Shown here one piece after another: positions 1 through 12,413 of a stretch of DNA of 64,000 nucleotides. The stretch's first letter is position 1. Every line of letters starts with the position of its first letter. Location: positions 1,929,535-1,993,534 of the forward strand of contig JASKMD010000027.1 in assembly GCA_030144725.1 (NCBI GenBank), in the 5' to 3' direction. The notes under the pieces were generated by a model. It was not told the origin of the DNA. It saw only the letters and a list, made by a program, of their open reading frames with translations, and did not search any database. The translations under genes were made by a program, and so were the position numbers. This DNA comes from Haematococcus lacustris. Lineage: Eukaryota; Chlorophyta; Chlorophyceae; Chlamydomonadales; Haematococcaceae.

Positions 1-135
1 CTCGGCTGCCACCGCCTAGTCGCCAAGTCGCCGCTGTAGCAGGCTGGGACGCTAGCTGGGAGGAGGTGCGCCCATTCAATACACATGTTGCTCGATATGC
101 ATTGCTTGCACGTATAGTGACTGGCCCGTGTGCTC

Positions 136-3100
136 ATGCAGGGGGATGAGATGCAAGCTCATGAAGCTGCATTGAACAAGATGCTGGCACTGGACACAAA
201 TGTAAGGGACTTGAGTAACCTAGCTGCATATTGTATTCTGATGTCATGCAATGTGGTGGACACAGGCGGAGGTGGATGTGTCACAAGTCCGTGACAATCA
301 CACAGCTTTCAGCCGCACCCCATTTGGAGCAGCTCAACGCCATGATGTCAGGTACACATGGCGGGATAGCATTGTGTTCACTCTTGTTCGTCTCTAAGCA
401 ACCAGGGTGAATGTTTCTGCCTCACTCTGTTCAGGTCCGGCAGCCCAGATTTCTCCGGGCTCAAGGAGCGTCGCTTCTCGTGTGTTGCCACAACCATCAG
501 CCCAACAGCTGCTCGTCAGTGCATGTTGGGCAGCATTTTTGATGCTGGTGTGGAGCGCAGCAAGAGCCTCTTGAACTGTCTCCCAGGTAAGTCTGAGCTT
601 ATCATGTTGGTATCCATGGCAACTTGTATGTTGTCAGCCCTCACCATAGTGTTTCCCTCTATTGCACAGGTTTGCAAACAACGCTGAGCTCTGAATCTTC
701 CAATGACACTAACAGCTTGATTGAGGCCGCATTAAGTGGCAGCTTTCAGCTGAACTGCCGCAGTAGCAGCAGCTGTGCTCTGAGCAGCAAGGTAAGCAAC
801 CAAGTACAGCTGCATACCATGAATAGTGTTACCATAAACGCCATGCAATGCATCCCTGCAGGATCCACAGATTGCTGCCCCCTCCTCATTTACTGGCCGC
901 TCCGAGTGGCAGGGAGCTGGCCCATCCAACCTGCGATTCGGTAGTAGCATGACACAGCTGCGTGGAGCTCTCTTTCCAGATGGGATGCAACGCAGTGGAT
1001 CTGTCACCGTGGATATAGAGTCTGCCACGTCCCTTCCCACTCAGGTATAACTCTCCATCAGTTACGCGCCCCTACGCTTTGCATACATGTTTTCAAGTTG
1101 TGTTGCTCCCAGGACCAAGCCAATGAGCTCGCTGCTGCTCTGGTCAACGCCATAGCTCAGTCCGAGTTACGACGAGAGCAACAGCAGTGCACAGCAGGAT
1201 CTGCTGCTGCAGCTGTGCAAGCCCAAGCTGATTTATACCCTCGCCTCAGCGCTACCACCCCCTCCCAGAACCAATACTGCGACACCCGCAGTGCTGAACG
1301 TCATGACAACCTTGTCCAACCTGGCCTGTCAGCTCTCCAGGCAGCCATTGCTATGCAAGCTGGAGGTCCTGCTCTGCCGGTTATGGACCCAATGCTATCC
1401 AGCACGGTGTTCCCACCCAATGCAAACAGCATGGCAGCATTTGCTTCAATGCAGGGCTTCCACATGCAGAGCATGGTGCCCCAAGCTTGTGGGCTTGTGC
1501 CCGGCTTGGGGATGGTGCCTGGCATGACAGGGACACGGCTTCCAACGGAGCCCTCTGTCCCCTGTGTATCTCCGGCAGAGTACTCTGCTCTTTACCACCA
1601 TTACCAAATGAGTGCACAGGTGGGGCATGTGCATGTATACATCGCTTCATTGTACTGCTTTGCAGTACAGCAAAGATTTGACATATGTGATGCTTGCTTT
1701 GACATGGCATGCCAATGCAACCTATTGCATGTATGCCTGCAGGCAGCTGCAGCCTCCGGCATGGGCCCTGACCCATTCTATCTTTCCAATGGACCAGCTC
1801 ACCTGCCTGGGAGCATGATCTACAACGCGCAAACTGGATATGCAGAGCCCACTGCGCTCCGTGGCTTACTGCATGACAACGGTGGTGAGCAGCCTATGCT
1901 ACATATGCAGCTGTTGAACTGTCTTGTCAAATGCTTTTACCTATGATGTTTGATGAAATGTAGGTCACCACAATGGAGGCTTTACACAGACAATGTCCCC
2001 CTGGCACCCCCCTACAGCTCCTCGCCAAGTGAACCACCAGGGTGCCCAGCCCAACTTCCAGTCTAATCTGCCAGGGAGCCATAGCGTATGCCAGTACAAA
2101 CACGTACGAGGTAAGCGACACAGTTAATTGTATACGCATATGACAAGAGTTATCAAGTGATCTGTTATTTATGTTGCATCTTAGGAAGCGCTTCAGTGCT
2201 GCTGCTAAACGATCTGAAGAATGGGAAGGGCGCCCATCTGCAACTGGCAGACTTGACAGGTCACATTGCTGAGCTCAGCCTCGACCAACATGGCTCACGG
2301 TTTGTCCAGCAGGTATGCTAAAAGCACAGGCAGGCAAGGTGGCAGACAAGGTGTATCAAGTGTAATAAGTAGGGCACGCCCATAGAATTCTAGGTGGCTC
2401 GGAAACCTAGAAATTTTCCTGAGCCTAGAAACCTAGAAATAGAATTCTAGGTTGGCCGGTCGCGCCTTAGTAATAAGACACCACACAGCCTGCTGGATAC
2501 CTGCTTGCTTACAGAAACTGGAGACAGCACCCAAAGAATTGATCGCACTTGTCCTACTTGAACTCGTCCCAAGTGGGATCAGCCTGATGACGGACGTGTT
2601 TGGCAGTAAGTTTGTCAGCTGCATCCTCATGTCTTCTCTACGAAGTCAGATCCTCCAGGCAGCCTCCTGCCAGCTTAGGACCGCCATTGATATAAACATT
2701 GTTGATGGTTATGCTTGAAAATGTGCAGATTATGTAATGCAAAAGCTGCTCGAGTTTGGGACGTATGAGCATCATCAGTTGATGGCCGGAATGATGCGTG
2801 GACAGGTAAGCCACACTCAGCATATGAACTGCTTGCTGTTTGATTGTGATGTGTGTGGCTTGCTTAGCACCTCTTCCTGTCATTCCATGTCTGTGTGTAG
2901 GTGCTGGCGCTGTCCATGCAAATGTATGGGTGAGTGTGCATTATGCAAATGCATCTCTTCATGGAGAGCACATCTCCTCATTTGTCTTGCATGTCTTGCA
3001 TTCCTGCAGGTGCCGTGTTGTGCAACGCGCATTGGAGGTGTTTGACCCAGACATGCAATGCGCATTAGTGGCAGAGCTGGATGGCGCTGTCATGAAATGC

Positions 3101-4928
3101 GTTCGTGACCAGGTGAGCCTGTCATGCAACACATGAACAAGCCCTAGACAACCTTTGGCCATATACATCGACGTGAACTAATGTAATGATACCCTTTTAT
3201 CACCCGCAGAGTGGCAACCATGTCATTCAGAAAGTAATCGAGTGTGTTCCCACCTCTCGCATCCTACCCCTACTGGATAACTTCCTACCATGTGTCATCC
3301 CACTGGCAACCCATCCATTTGGTTGCCGCATCATCCAGCGCCTGCTGGAGTTCTGCTCAGACAAACATCGCAAAGTCGGTCAGTGCTATTCACAATGCTT
3401 ACTCGTAGAGAGTTGGGCATAACTGGACATGCTCACTAACGTCCAGGTCTACTCAGGGCATGCAACACCTTCCTCACTGAAGGCTCCGTGCTCTGCATCC
3501 TGTTAACAGGATACTATCTTGAGAGAAGTGCTGTCTGAGGTGGTACAATTGGCCCAAGACACCTATGGGAACTACGTCATTCAGCATGTCCTGGAGCGCG
3601 GCTCGCCTGAGGAACGTTCGCAGGCAAGTGGGCCCTCTGTGTTACTGAACCAGTCAGTCCCATCACAGTCATTGACCCCACCGCTGCTTGCTACATGGCG
3701 CAGATTGTGCACAGCCTGGTACCATGTGTGGTGCCGTTGAGCATGCACAAGTTTGCATCCAACGTCATTGAGAAGAGCCTGGCGCACAGCTCTGACAGCG
3801 ATCGCTGCCTCCTGGTCAATGCCCTGTTAGACTCGGACGCCACCCACCTTACTGCGCGACAGGTGGGAATGCTGCAGATAACAGCGCCATAAACAATCTT
3901 GCTGATCGATGTGGAGTTCGCGTGGAGCATGGTGCCCTGTCTTGTGTTGCAGAGTTCAGACGAGAGCGGACCTTTGGGTCCCTTGGACCGTTTGATGCGG
4001 GACCAGTTTGGTAGTGAGTCTGGCCCATGGCTTTGTTGAAGAGACAGTGATCAGGGTTCATGTACGTCAACTCGTGTATGTCGTGAACCGTGGTGCAGAC
4101 TACGTGATACAACGTTTGCTGGAGGTATGCAACGATGAGCAGCGCGACGTCTTGCTGGAGCGTGTGAGAGATCAGCTACAGACTCTCAAAAGATTCACCT
4201 ACGGCAAGCACATTGTGGCGCGCATGGAGAAGCTGCTGAGCACAGGTGTGTGAACAGCCAGGATAGCATTGTTGTGTTGTGTGTGATACATCGTGTTACT
4301 CTCTCGAGACTTCCTCTGTGCAGGCACAAAAATCCAGTCACATCTGCGTACCCGAACTCTGCCTGATGACTCAGCATCGCTGGGATCCCTGGTCCTGCCA
4401 TCCAAGCAGTCCCAGCAGCTGACCCAGCACAGCGTGGGCAGTACACCGCGCATGCCGCCTCCACCTCCTGTCACACCAAGGGTGCCGGTTGCCATGCCCC
4501 TCGCCAATGCAGCAGCTAACTGCGCAAATGCAGATGTGGCTTCTATTCAGCTAAACAGCAGCAGCACGTCAACTGCAGCACACTTCACAGAGCTGGATGT
4601 GCCGGAGGCTACCAAAACGTGGGCTGGCCCGCATGCTATCCCCCGCAACCTGCAGCCTTACCCTGCAGTGCACAACACCTTGACGGGAATGCTGGCGCCA
4701 GATGCAAGCTGCCCCTCTGGCAGCACCCACCTGTCAGTCCTGAAGACACATGTGTCACTTGGCAAGCCACCATTGGATGTCAGTGCACTGGGGCCCGCTG
4801 GCTGCCTCATTGGGGCATCGCAAGCTTTGCAAGGCTGTTTTGAGGTTGGGACGGAGTCGCCTTCAGGTCCAGGCACCCCTGTCGTGCATACCTGCAACAC
4901 GGTGAGCAGCGACAGTGGCAGCTGTTGA
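136..4928 (+). CDS. PUM: Pumilio-family (PUF) RNA-binding protein
   Basis: Sequence-specific 3'UTR-binding protein expected to repress or localise cytoplasmic mRNAs. I can splice 19 exons (136-201, 266-351, 435-586, 670-791, 862-1044, 1113-1619, 1743-1884, 1964-2110, 2185-2312, 2515-2605, 2729-2805, 2901-2929, 3010-3112, 3210-3374, 3510-3623, 3704-3862, 3953-4013, 4099-4245, 4324-4928) into one frame of 1027 codons plus stop. Residues about 470-826 form eight PUF repeats. Their base-contacting triplets, in order, are SR..Q, NY..Q, CR..Q, NH..Q, CR..Q, NY..Q, SN..E and NY..Q, the canonical Pumilio/Puf3 set, which predicts a UGUANAUA target. The N-terminal region is low-complexity (Met/Ala/Gln-rich), as is the 200-residue tail. 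The intron after 3623 appears to be GC-AG (CAG|GCAAGT), and the donor after 3374 (GTCGGT) is weak. The ATG at 136 may be internal, because an acceptor-like cag abuts it, so the true start could lie upstream of the window. Confidence 0.93.
2381..2456. repeat. Small inverted/direct repeat in a PUF intron
   Basis: Inside the intron between PUF repeats 1 and 2, ATAGAATTCTAGGT-like sequence occurs at both ends in direct orientation. Copies of ACCTAGAAAT lie between and can pair with it to give AATTCTAGGT/ACCTAGAAATT hairpins. It resembles a short foldback or MITE remnant. No target duplication was recognised. Confidence 0.45.
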
Positions 4929-5888
4929 ATGGAGATGAGTCGTCAGGCACATACAGTGTACAAAATGCTAGAACCTCGCCGACATGTGGCTGAAGCAGGA
5001 TGTCTTTCCCAGCCTGCTCAAATAATCCTGCTAGCTCGGCATGAGGACATGTGACTGCAATGGTCAGCAAATGGCAGGAAATCGAATTGATAGGACAGTT
5101 AGCAACAAGTGATCAACAATTACCACCATATGAACCTCAGCTGTTGACACAGCGTCTTAGGTGATCCCAAGCCATGTTTTTAGTTATTGGATGTACACAG
5201 TGGCCTGCATTTTGTACATGTCATGCACATGAAAGTAGAGCATGCAGGGGCTTTATTGTGCTGAGCTCGTGGTTTCTGATGTTCCATTTACAGTTCACGG
5301 ATGTGTAGAGCTGATCAGGGTTTTTGTTTGTGAAGATCGTGGCATGTGAAACGTCACTGTAAGGTTGCGCTTCCATTCACTCATGCCTTGCTGCAAGGTA
5401 GCTCCGATTTGGTCATGATTGCTAACGAAAGTGAGCAACAAGAGGAGTCGAGCTAATACAAGGTAAAACTGGGCAGGCCAGCAGAGCATCTGGATCAGAG
5501 AGGACAGTTGCAGCCCCATGGCCTGCCGTCATGCCAGACAAGACCATTCCGTGTTGGTGGGTCTGCCGGAGGCTGCATATGCTAGATTGGGTATGGCGGT
5601 CCTGCTTATCGTCACGAGTACCACCAGCCACTACGCTGTCCAAGCTTGCTGCGTTGTTTGACACAGCATGTGCTGGGCGACAGAGAACTGTCTTTGTCCC
5701 GCATGCTCCTCATGTTTTCTTGTTATATGCAAGCTTAGCTTTGGTGCGCCCCCGCGCGAACTCTGCGGTACCCGGTGCATCAGCATCAGAGGCCGCAGGT
5801 ACCTACAGCAGCGCAGCAGCAACGCTGGCATTAGGCGAGCCACATGCACTCTACAATGCGATGCCCGAATGGCGCCGGGCTCGCTACA
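4929..5888. other. Spacer between PUF and ClpR genes
   Basis: PUF 3' flank followed by the ClpR 5' flank. TGTAA-type polyadenylation signals (usual in chlorophytes) can be found, for example near 5357, but none is decisive. No further gene is supported. An upstream noncoding first exon of ClpR could lie here. Confidence 0.5.
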
Positions 5889-8800
5889 ATGAGTTCTGCC
5901 AGCGCCATTGCACCTTCACAAAGCGTTGGGCCTATAGCTCGGGGCACTGCTCGCGGCCGATCTGTTACGCGCACTCATAATTGGAAGACCTTCGGGCCAT
6001 CGTCCAGCTACTCAGACGGCGATGCCGACTATTTCCGAACTACCGACCGCCTGACGCACCAATATGATTGGTTTGGGCCCAAGCAGCCGCAACGCGAGGA
6101 GCCAGAGGATGTTCCATCCGTATTGACAGCACCCCGGGGAACGTCTGCTGCAACGCGACCAGAGTTTGGCCTATCGTCCAAGCAAATCCAGGCATTAGGG
6201 CTTACAGCCCCGCGGATGAATGGCCCTGACCCAGTGAGCAGCAGTTATGCCATCACTGCTGCCGCTTTACTCTTTGGCACAAGCCACTAAACCCTGGCGT
6301 TTTGCTTTGCAGAAAACCCTGTCCTCCAGGAGCTTCCTGCGAGGTGACAAGATTGACCCATCACAGTTTGGGTACAACACCAGCAATATGGCTGGCTTCA
6401 CCATGGCAGCAAGGGGCCGCTCTTACCAGGGGGCCCGGTCTGCTTACGGGGACTACCAGACCTACCCTGAAGGGCGCCCGCTGTTCTTGCCTGAGGCAGA
6501 GCGCTTTGGCACGCCCCCTGACCTCCCGTCCCTGCTGCTGCAGCAGCGCATCATCTACATCTCCATGCCGGTGTGTGCCATGCTTCCTGCTGCCCCTGTT
6601 GGCCAGCACGTAGAAAGCAGGCAAGCGGGTAATAGCTTGGTGTGCCTGGTGGGGTCTGCACAACAGCGTAGGTCAATGTTGATCAGCAGAGAGCAAAGGG
6701 GGTATGCCATTGCAGGAGCAGTAGGCCTGGTACAGGTTGATGTTGCAGAAGGGCGGGCTGGATGTCAGCTGAGCTGAGCTGTCGCAGTGGAGGGCTCTGG
6801 CTACACTGCAGCACTGAGGTGTGGTGACAAGGAGGCCGATGGGCGTCTAAGGCGTCTAAGGCGCTGTCCATCAGGGTGCAGGCACTCCCCCCAGCATGCT
6901 TCCAGCTCCGCTATCGCCCAGTACCTTACTCCTTCCAGCGGTGCAGGGCGCAGGCGGGGCGCACAGGCTCACCCCTTGCGCTGGCCTTGTGAGCACACAG
7001 GCCCTGGCTGACGGGCAGTGTGTGCCTGCACAAGGCCACCAGCTCAGCTGGCCCAGCTGACAGCAGGGCAGGGCTCAGGGCCTCGAGGGAGATCAGGCAT
7101 CAGACACTGCAACGGTGCAGTGCAGCCACCAGTTGCTGCAGGTGCAGTTGGGCAGAACGTGGGTGCCAGCCACTCTTGGCAAAGCCCAATCTCAAACCCC
7201 TCAAGCCTGCTTGCCTGCTAGACATCAGCACCAGGGGGACGTCTCAGGAGCCTTGGAGCCACAGCAGGGGGCTAGTGCTAGTCTGCTTCCATTCTGGCAT
7301 TCTGACCAGCAGCCTGCAAGGAGTGGGGTGTGGAGGGCCAGGAAGCCCCTTCAGATGCCAGCCTCATAAGTGCTGCTTAGTCGTGTGGAGGTCCCTGCTT
7401 CACGTCTCGCAAGGCCGGACAGCCCTGAATGACTGGCTGGCTGGTAGAGCTGAGAGGGATGGGCAAGGGGCAATGGGGGAGGGGAGGGGCAGTGGGTAGC
7501 AGGGGCAGGGGCTTGGTGAACGTGCAGCACGTGGCCTTGGCTCATTCCCAGCAGCGAGCAGCATGTAGCAGCACTGCACAGCTTGTTATCATACCCTGCC
7601 AACCGTTGTGGCGCCCCACTAGGTGTAGGGTCTGCTCATGCCTGGCAGCCCAGCATCAGGCAGCCTGACAAGAGAGGTAGCTGCCACAAGTCAACTGCTA
7701 GCTCAACTGCTGGGAGAGGAGAGAGAACGGAGAGTGGAGGGTTGGGGGTAGAGGTTGGCCAGGGGTGGAAAGCTGGTTGAGTGCGAAAGTCAAGGCTGAA
7801 GGGTTGATGCTGGGGCAGCCAGGTCCGGCCCTGGACGCCTTGTCTGTCGGCTGTCTGCCGCCATACTCCTACAATGCCGTGTCATGCCTTGCCCTGACTT
7901 GTCATGCTGCAGCCTAGCCCACTGAGCAGCGCTATGATCCGTACTTCTGCCCTACCATGCACCGCCTGCCCCCAGGCTGCATGATGCTCATGGTGTGACC
8001 CTGTCCCATCCTCTGCCCTGCAGTTCCTTCCCTCTGTGACGGAGCTTGTGGTGGCCCAGTGCTACTACCTGGACTTTGACGACAAGAACCGCAACAAGCC
8101 CATCTACGTCTACCTCAACTCCACAGGCTGCATCAACGACAAGGGGCAGGCCATCTCAGCTGACAACGAGTTCTACGCCATCTGGGCAGCGCTGGGCTTC
8201 ACCCGCGCCCCCCTGTACACCGGGGTCACCTGGAAGGCTCAGAACCAGGTGGGGGCCCAGCAGGGGCAGACAAGCCTCATGCGCTACAGAAGGGCAGTTG
8301 AGTCTCAAGGGCTGCAGCAGGGCAGTCCGGTCCATGCGCTGCAGCAGGGCAGAGCAGGGCATGGGTTGGCAGGGGTAAGAACATGACCTGCAACCTAAGC
8401 AGCAGGCTAGCAGCACAACAGAGGGAGGTGCAGGCGCAGCAGGCAGCAGAAGCTTGAGCAGCGGCAGGGAGGAAAAGATGGAGCAGGGGTGTTGGGAGCA
8501 GCAGCAGGAGCAGTGCAGGGCATGTCCTGCGATGCAGTGCTCAGTATGTGGCTCAGCCCTGCAACTGCCCCTGTGTGCTGCTTTGTGCTGGACTACCCTC
8601 CCTGCCACTGACCCCGAGCCCCTGACCTGTTGCAGGCCGCAGTGCTGCTGTCCGCGGGGACCAAGGGCCACCGCTACACCTTCCCTCACGCCAAGATATC
8701 CACCGCCCCGCCCATCCTGAACCGAGTGTTTGGGCAGACAGTGGACGCTCAGCTGCAGGTGCAAGGAGCAGCAAGCAGGGGCTGGGAACAGGGATGCAGG

Positions 8801-10066
8801 TACACGCAGGCAGGCACACACGCAGCAGGGGTGGGGCCAGGGAGCAGTGGGAGCGGAGGTTGTTAACAGTCGGGCAGTAGCATGGGGGACATCCAAGAAG
8901 GAGCCTTTGTACAGGAGGGAAAAGGCAGTGCAGGGCGGCCATAACTAAAGCAGCTGCCACATCAGCAATGGCCTCCTGGCAACCACCCACCCGCTTTGTG
9001 CCTTATGTTTGCCTGCAGTCCAATGAGTTGGAGTATGCCACTAAGTATTACGCAGCCATCCTGGCCCGCAGCACAGGCAAGCCGCTGGCACAGTGCCAGG
9101 AGGAGTTCCTCAGCCGCAAGCGGTGAGAGCTACCCACTCCAGCAGCAACAGCAGCCCACACCCCTTAGCGCCTCGCATCACCCGTGCACTGGGCTTTGCA
9201 ACCCTTGCAAGGCTAGACCAGGCCCAGCCAGGCAGGCTGCCTGCATGTGGTAAGCAGCAGCCTGGTTGTAAGCAGCAGCTTGGCTTGCTCTTCGCTAGGG
9301 TGATGCAGGCCTGGCCACCTCCTTAAATGCATGGTTTCCACTTCAAGCTGGGTGTGGGCCTGCTGTAGAGCATCACAATGCTATGCGTATCATTTGGAGA
9401 GCAGCTGCCGAGCTGGGTGTGGGCCTGCTATGCGTACCATCTGCTGAGCACTGGGCGCGTCACAGCAAGTGGCTGTGCGCGTGGTTCTGACATGGTGTTG
9501 TTGTGCTGCTCCCAGCACCGGCACGGGTAGCGGGGAAAGGTACAAAACCCCATCGCCTCATGCACCATTGCCTATCATTTGCCTGCCACTGATGAGCAGC
9601 TGGTTGCCAGGCTGGCCCCGTGTGGGGTGCATCAGCCTGTTCTGCTGTGACCCTTGGTGGCGGCTGTAGGTACTTCTCCGTGAAGAAGGCGTACGAGGCG
9701 GGCCTGGTGGACAAGCTGGTCCCTGGCTACTCCCTCAACAGGTCAGGGTGTGGGGTGGAGCAGCTGCCTCTGGTGCCTCAAAGGCTTCAGGCTATTGAAA
9801 AAGCAATTACCTGCCTCCTCTCCGGGTGCTGCAGCTGCAGCAGCTCTGGGTTGACAAAGCACCTGTGGCTCGAGGAGCTGCTGTCAATGGGACAAGGTAG
9901 TGTCGGCCTAGAGACAGGCTGTATGGTAACGACGCGCCATTGGCCCACCAACGCATGCAGGTTCCGCAAGATGCGGCTAGATATGTATGGAGAGCCGGAG
10001 TACGAGGACCCGGAGCGACCACGCTTCACCTTCAAGCGCGATGCGGCATCGGGAGCAAGCTCGTGA
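5889..10066 (+). CDS. ClpR-type plastid Clp protease subunit (non-catalytic)
   Basis: Structural subunit of the chloroplast Clp protease core ring. Seven exons splice in frame: 5889-6233, 6313-6570, 8024-8248, 8636-8758, 9019-9122, 9670-9741 and 9961-10066, giving 410 aa. The start MSSASA..., rich in Ser/Ala/Arg, fits a transit peptide; an ATG at 5844 in the same frame would add 15 residues. ClpP-family landmarks follow: PPDLPSLLLQQRIIYISMP, then FLPSVTELVVAQ, YVYLNSTG, the LLSAGTKGHRY block and EAGLVDKLV. Against ClpP, the nucleophilic Ser aligns with Asn (KAQNQAAVLLSAG) and the active-site His with Ala (PHAKISTAPP), while the Asp in GLVDKL remains. This makes it a ClpR paralogue rather than ClpP. 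The ClpR number is not assigned. Intron 2 is large (6571-8023, 1453 bp) and I see no second gene in it. Confidence 0.9.
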
Positions 10067-10887
10067 TGCATGCAACGCGCAAAACTTGCAAGGCAGCAGC
10101 AGTGGTGGTGACCGGCGGTGTTGCTTGGTAGCAATGACACAATCCCTGGTGATGCACTGAGCATGGTGCACTGTGCATGGCGGGAGGAGGGCTGTGCAGT
10201 GCTGTGTAGAGGCCATGCCAGTGCCGCATCTCAGCTGGCAGTCCAGCTTGTTAGTGACAATGTCACACTCGTGTGTGATGTGTGCGTCAATAGTACAGTG
10301 TCAGAGCAGATTCATAAGGCGCGCCCCTTGCCTCTGGGACTATGTAAGCATGCAGCCCCCTGCCTCTGGGACTATGTAAGTGAGGGCCCCATGAAACCCT
10401 GATTACCCGCAGCTTACACTGAGCACCACGCTCGGCTCCAAGATTATGTAAGATCATGCTGAGCAGGAGCAAGCAAAGTCAGGGGTTGGAGTCAGTGCTG
10501 GGTGGTGTAGTTGTTCTTCGAAAGGCAGTGAGACACAGGTATTGATGACGTAAAGGGTTAAGGCTCGGCGTGTATCACTGACACTATCAGTGTCGCAAGT
10601 TGCCTTTGTCCCGTTGCCCCGCCTGCCTCCTCAACCTCACCACAGGCACCTAAGGGAACTCATGCAGGTCTCGTTGGCAAGGAGTGCTAGCAAGGATTGG
10701 GCGGGACCCAGCAGGACCCGGCACGCCGTCACAGTGTCAGAGCAGGTCCGGCCAAGGCCTGCGCTTCCTGACACTCGCCTGCGAAGCCACTGCGCAACCC
10801 TGCCATCTGTCGCTCGTTTACGGAGCTTCACTCTCGGGGGAGGGACCACAGCTGTCGCACGCGCTCTCGTGAGGCGAAGTCGCGACG
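10067..10887. other. Spacer between ClpR and array copy A
   Basis: ClpR 3' flank. A direct repeat ending in GACTATGTAA occurs at about 10319-10346 and 10352-10379, so the TGTAA polyadenylation signal is duplicated, and a third TGTAA lies near 10445. From about 10780 the DNA resembles the conserved upstream block of the other array copies (GCCACTGCGCAACC, then CCATCTGTCGCTC). Confidence 0.5.
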
Positions 10888-12413
10888 ATGCTGACAATGT
10901 ATGCTCCTCCCTCCCTGTTGCGACGAGTTGCCAATTACAGTCGAGCATCTCGCACGGGCGCAGTCAGTAGGCGCGACAATAGGAAGGCCCTCACAACGAC
11001 GCAGCGCGCGACAGGCAACGCTGAGACGCTATGCACGCTGCACGCGCCATTGCTGAACACTCTTGGCCTAGTTGCGGACTGCGACGGCTACGCGATAACG
11101 TGCTGCGTAGAGGAGGAGGGCGAGGGCTGGGTCGTAAAACGCTCCAAGACTGGTGCTGGCTTCGCAACGATGTTTAGGTGGGTCCCCAATAGCCTTGATG
11201 GAGCCAGGCCTGCAAGCAAGCATCCGCTGACGGCCGTCCATGAACCTAACCGAACCTAAGTTTTCTAACTTTCCCGCCCCCCCCTCCCCCCCCACGCGCA
11301 CACCAGCCATCCTTCTTTTGGCCAGGCCACTCATGTTTGGTCTATTGGAATGATGTGGTGGGGTTTGTTATGCATACATTGTACATTGTCGCAACCTACA
11401 TCCTCCCCCTCCCCAAGCCCTGCACAATGCCTGTGTTGAATCATGCCTATCGTAGCACATGTCAGTTACATATATATATACAACTGCTGTTTATGCCGCA
11501 GGCTATGCGCGCTTTGACTGCAGGCTCGGCGAAAATGATAAGCCCACTGCGTTTGCTGCAGACCCGGAAGGCACCATCGCAGTGGCTGAGGATAACCTCA
11601 TAACTACCTACGATTTCGAAGGGAACATGCGGGATCATGTGGCTGTGCAAGGAAACATCAATTGCATGGCGTGCCTCAGTGATGGCAGGTGAAGGGCTCA
11701 GCAATGCACGTCACCTGTTGAACTCATTCACTACCTCGATGACCCTTGGAGTCCCACCAACGATACCGTGTGCCAGCCATCAGCGTCAGTGCCCCATCAT
11801 GACAACATGGCATCGTTGGCGGTGCTGCAGCACACATACTCATTGTTCATTTATGTCATGATTCATGGGTCTTGCGCTCGTGGGTGTGATATATTGCAAA
11901 GACAGCATGATGTCTTTTGTTGCATGCAGGTTAATCTTCATTGCAGATGATACCATGTACATGGCCAATCTACGCGCGGAAATTGAGGATGATTTTGTCA
12001 TGGTTTTTGTCGCAAAGCAGTTAGTGAGCCATGTGAAGCCCTCTGGTGGTCTGGCGTTGATGCATGCAGCAAAGAAGCTGCTGTTCATCAGCTCCCGCAA
12101 CAGCCTGTGTGAGCTGGACATCGAGTCCAAGGAGAGCCGGGTCATCACTGAAAGCATGGAAGCTGGCCGCCTGTGCAGCGGCACAGACAAGTCAGCGCTC
12201 TTCATATCGCTCACATCATCTGGCTCCCTGTACCTGACACCCTGCTCCATGGAGGGGATCTTGGATTTAGAACGAAAAATCATGCTTCCAGCAACCACCA
12301 CTGATTGCTGCGTGAACAGCCAGGGTGGCCTGCTGATGCTGGAGAAGCCGGGCAAGGACAAGCTGGCGCGTTTGTGTCTTATGCGGGGACTGCTGCCCTG
12401 CTCAGAGGCCTGA
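10888..12413 (+). CDS. Array copy A: blade-repeat protein of unknown function, intact
   Basis: Three exons (10888-11177, 11524-11688, 11930-12413) join through two phase-2 AG|G junctions into 312 aa. Exon 1 carries the family N-terminal motif (LCTLHAPLLNTLGLVADC, TCCVEEEGEGWVVKRS). Exon 2 is a blade-like unit (PTAFAADPEGTIAVAEDN) of the 'type 2' kind shared with B and D. Exon 3 has the most conserved core: ADDTMYM, SGGLALMHAAKKLLFISS, SLCELDIESKE, then a GTDKSALF unit and a CVNSQGGLLMLE unit. Alternating hydrophobic strands with Gly/Asp turns suggest a beta-propeller, an inference not supported by any named domain I can recognise. No signal peptide or membrane segment is evident, so I expect it to be soluble. 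It heads a same-strand tandem array. Confidence 0.78.

Noticed and set aside
6571..8023. Nested gene in the large ClpR intron
   Set aside because: Several short frames but no conserved motif, splice-consistent series or RNA gene could be recognised.
8156..8990. Minus-strand frames of 145-246 codons
   Set aside because: Antisense to ClpR exons and introns; Cys/Leu/Pro-rich composition without motifs.
10590..10970. 126-codon plus-strand frame upstream of copy A
   Set aside because: Overlaps copy A's start in another frame and covers the conserved noncoding upstream block; no protein motif.
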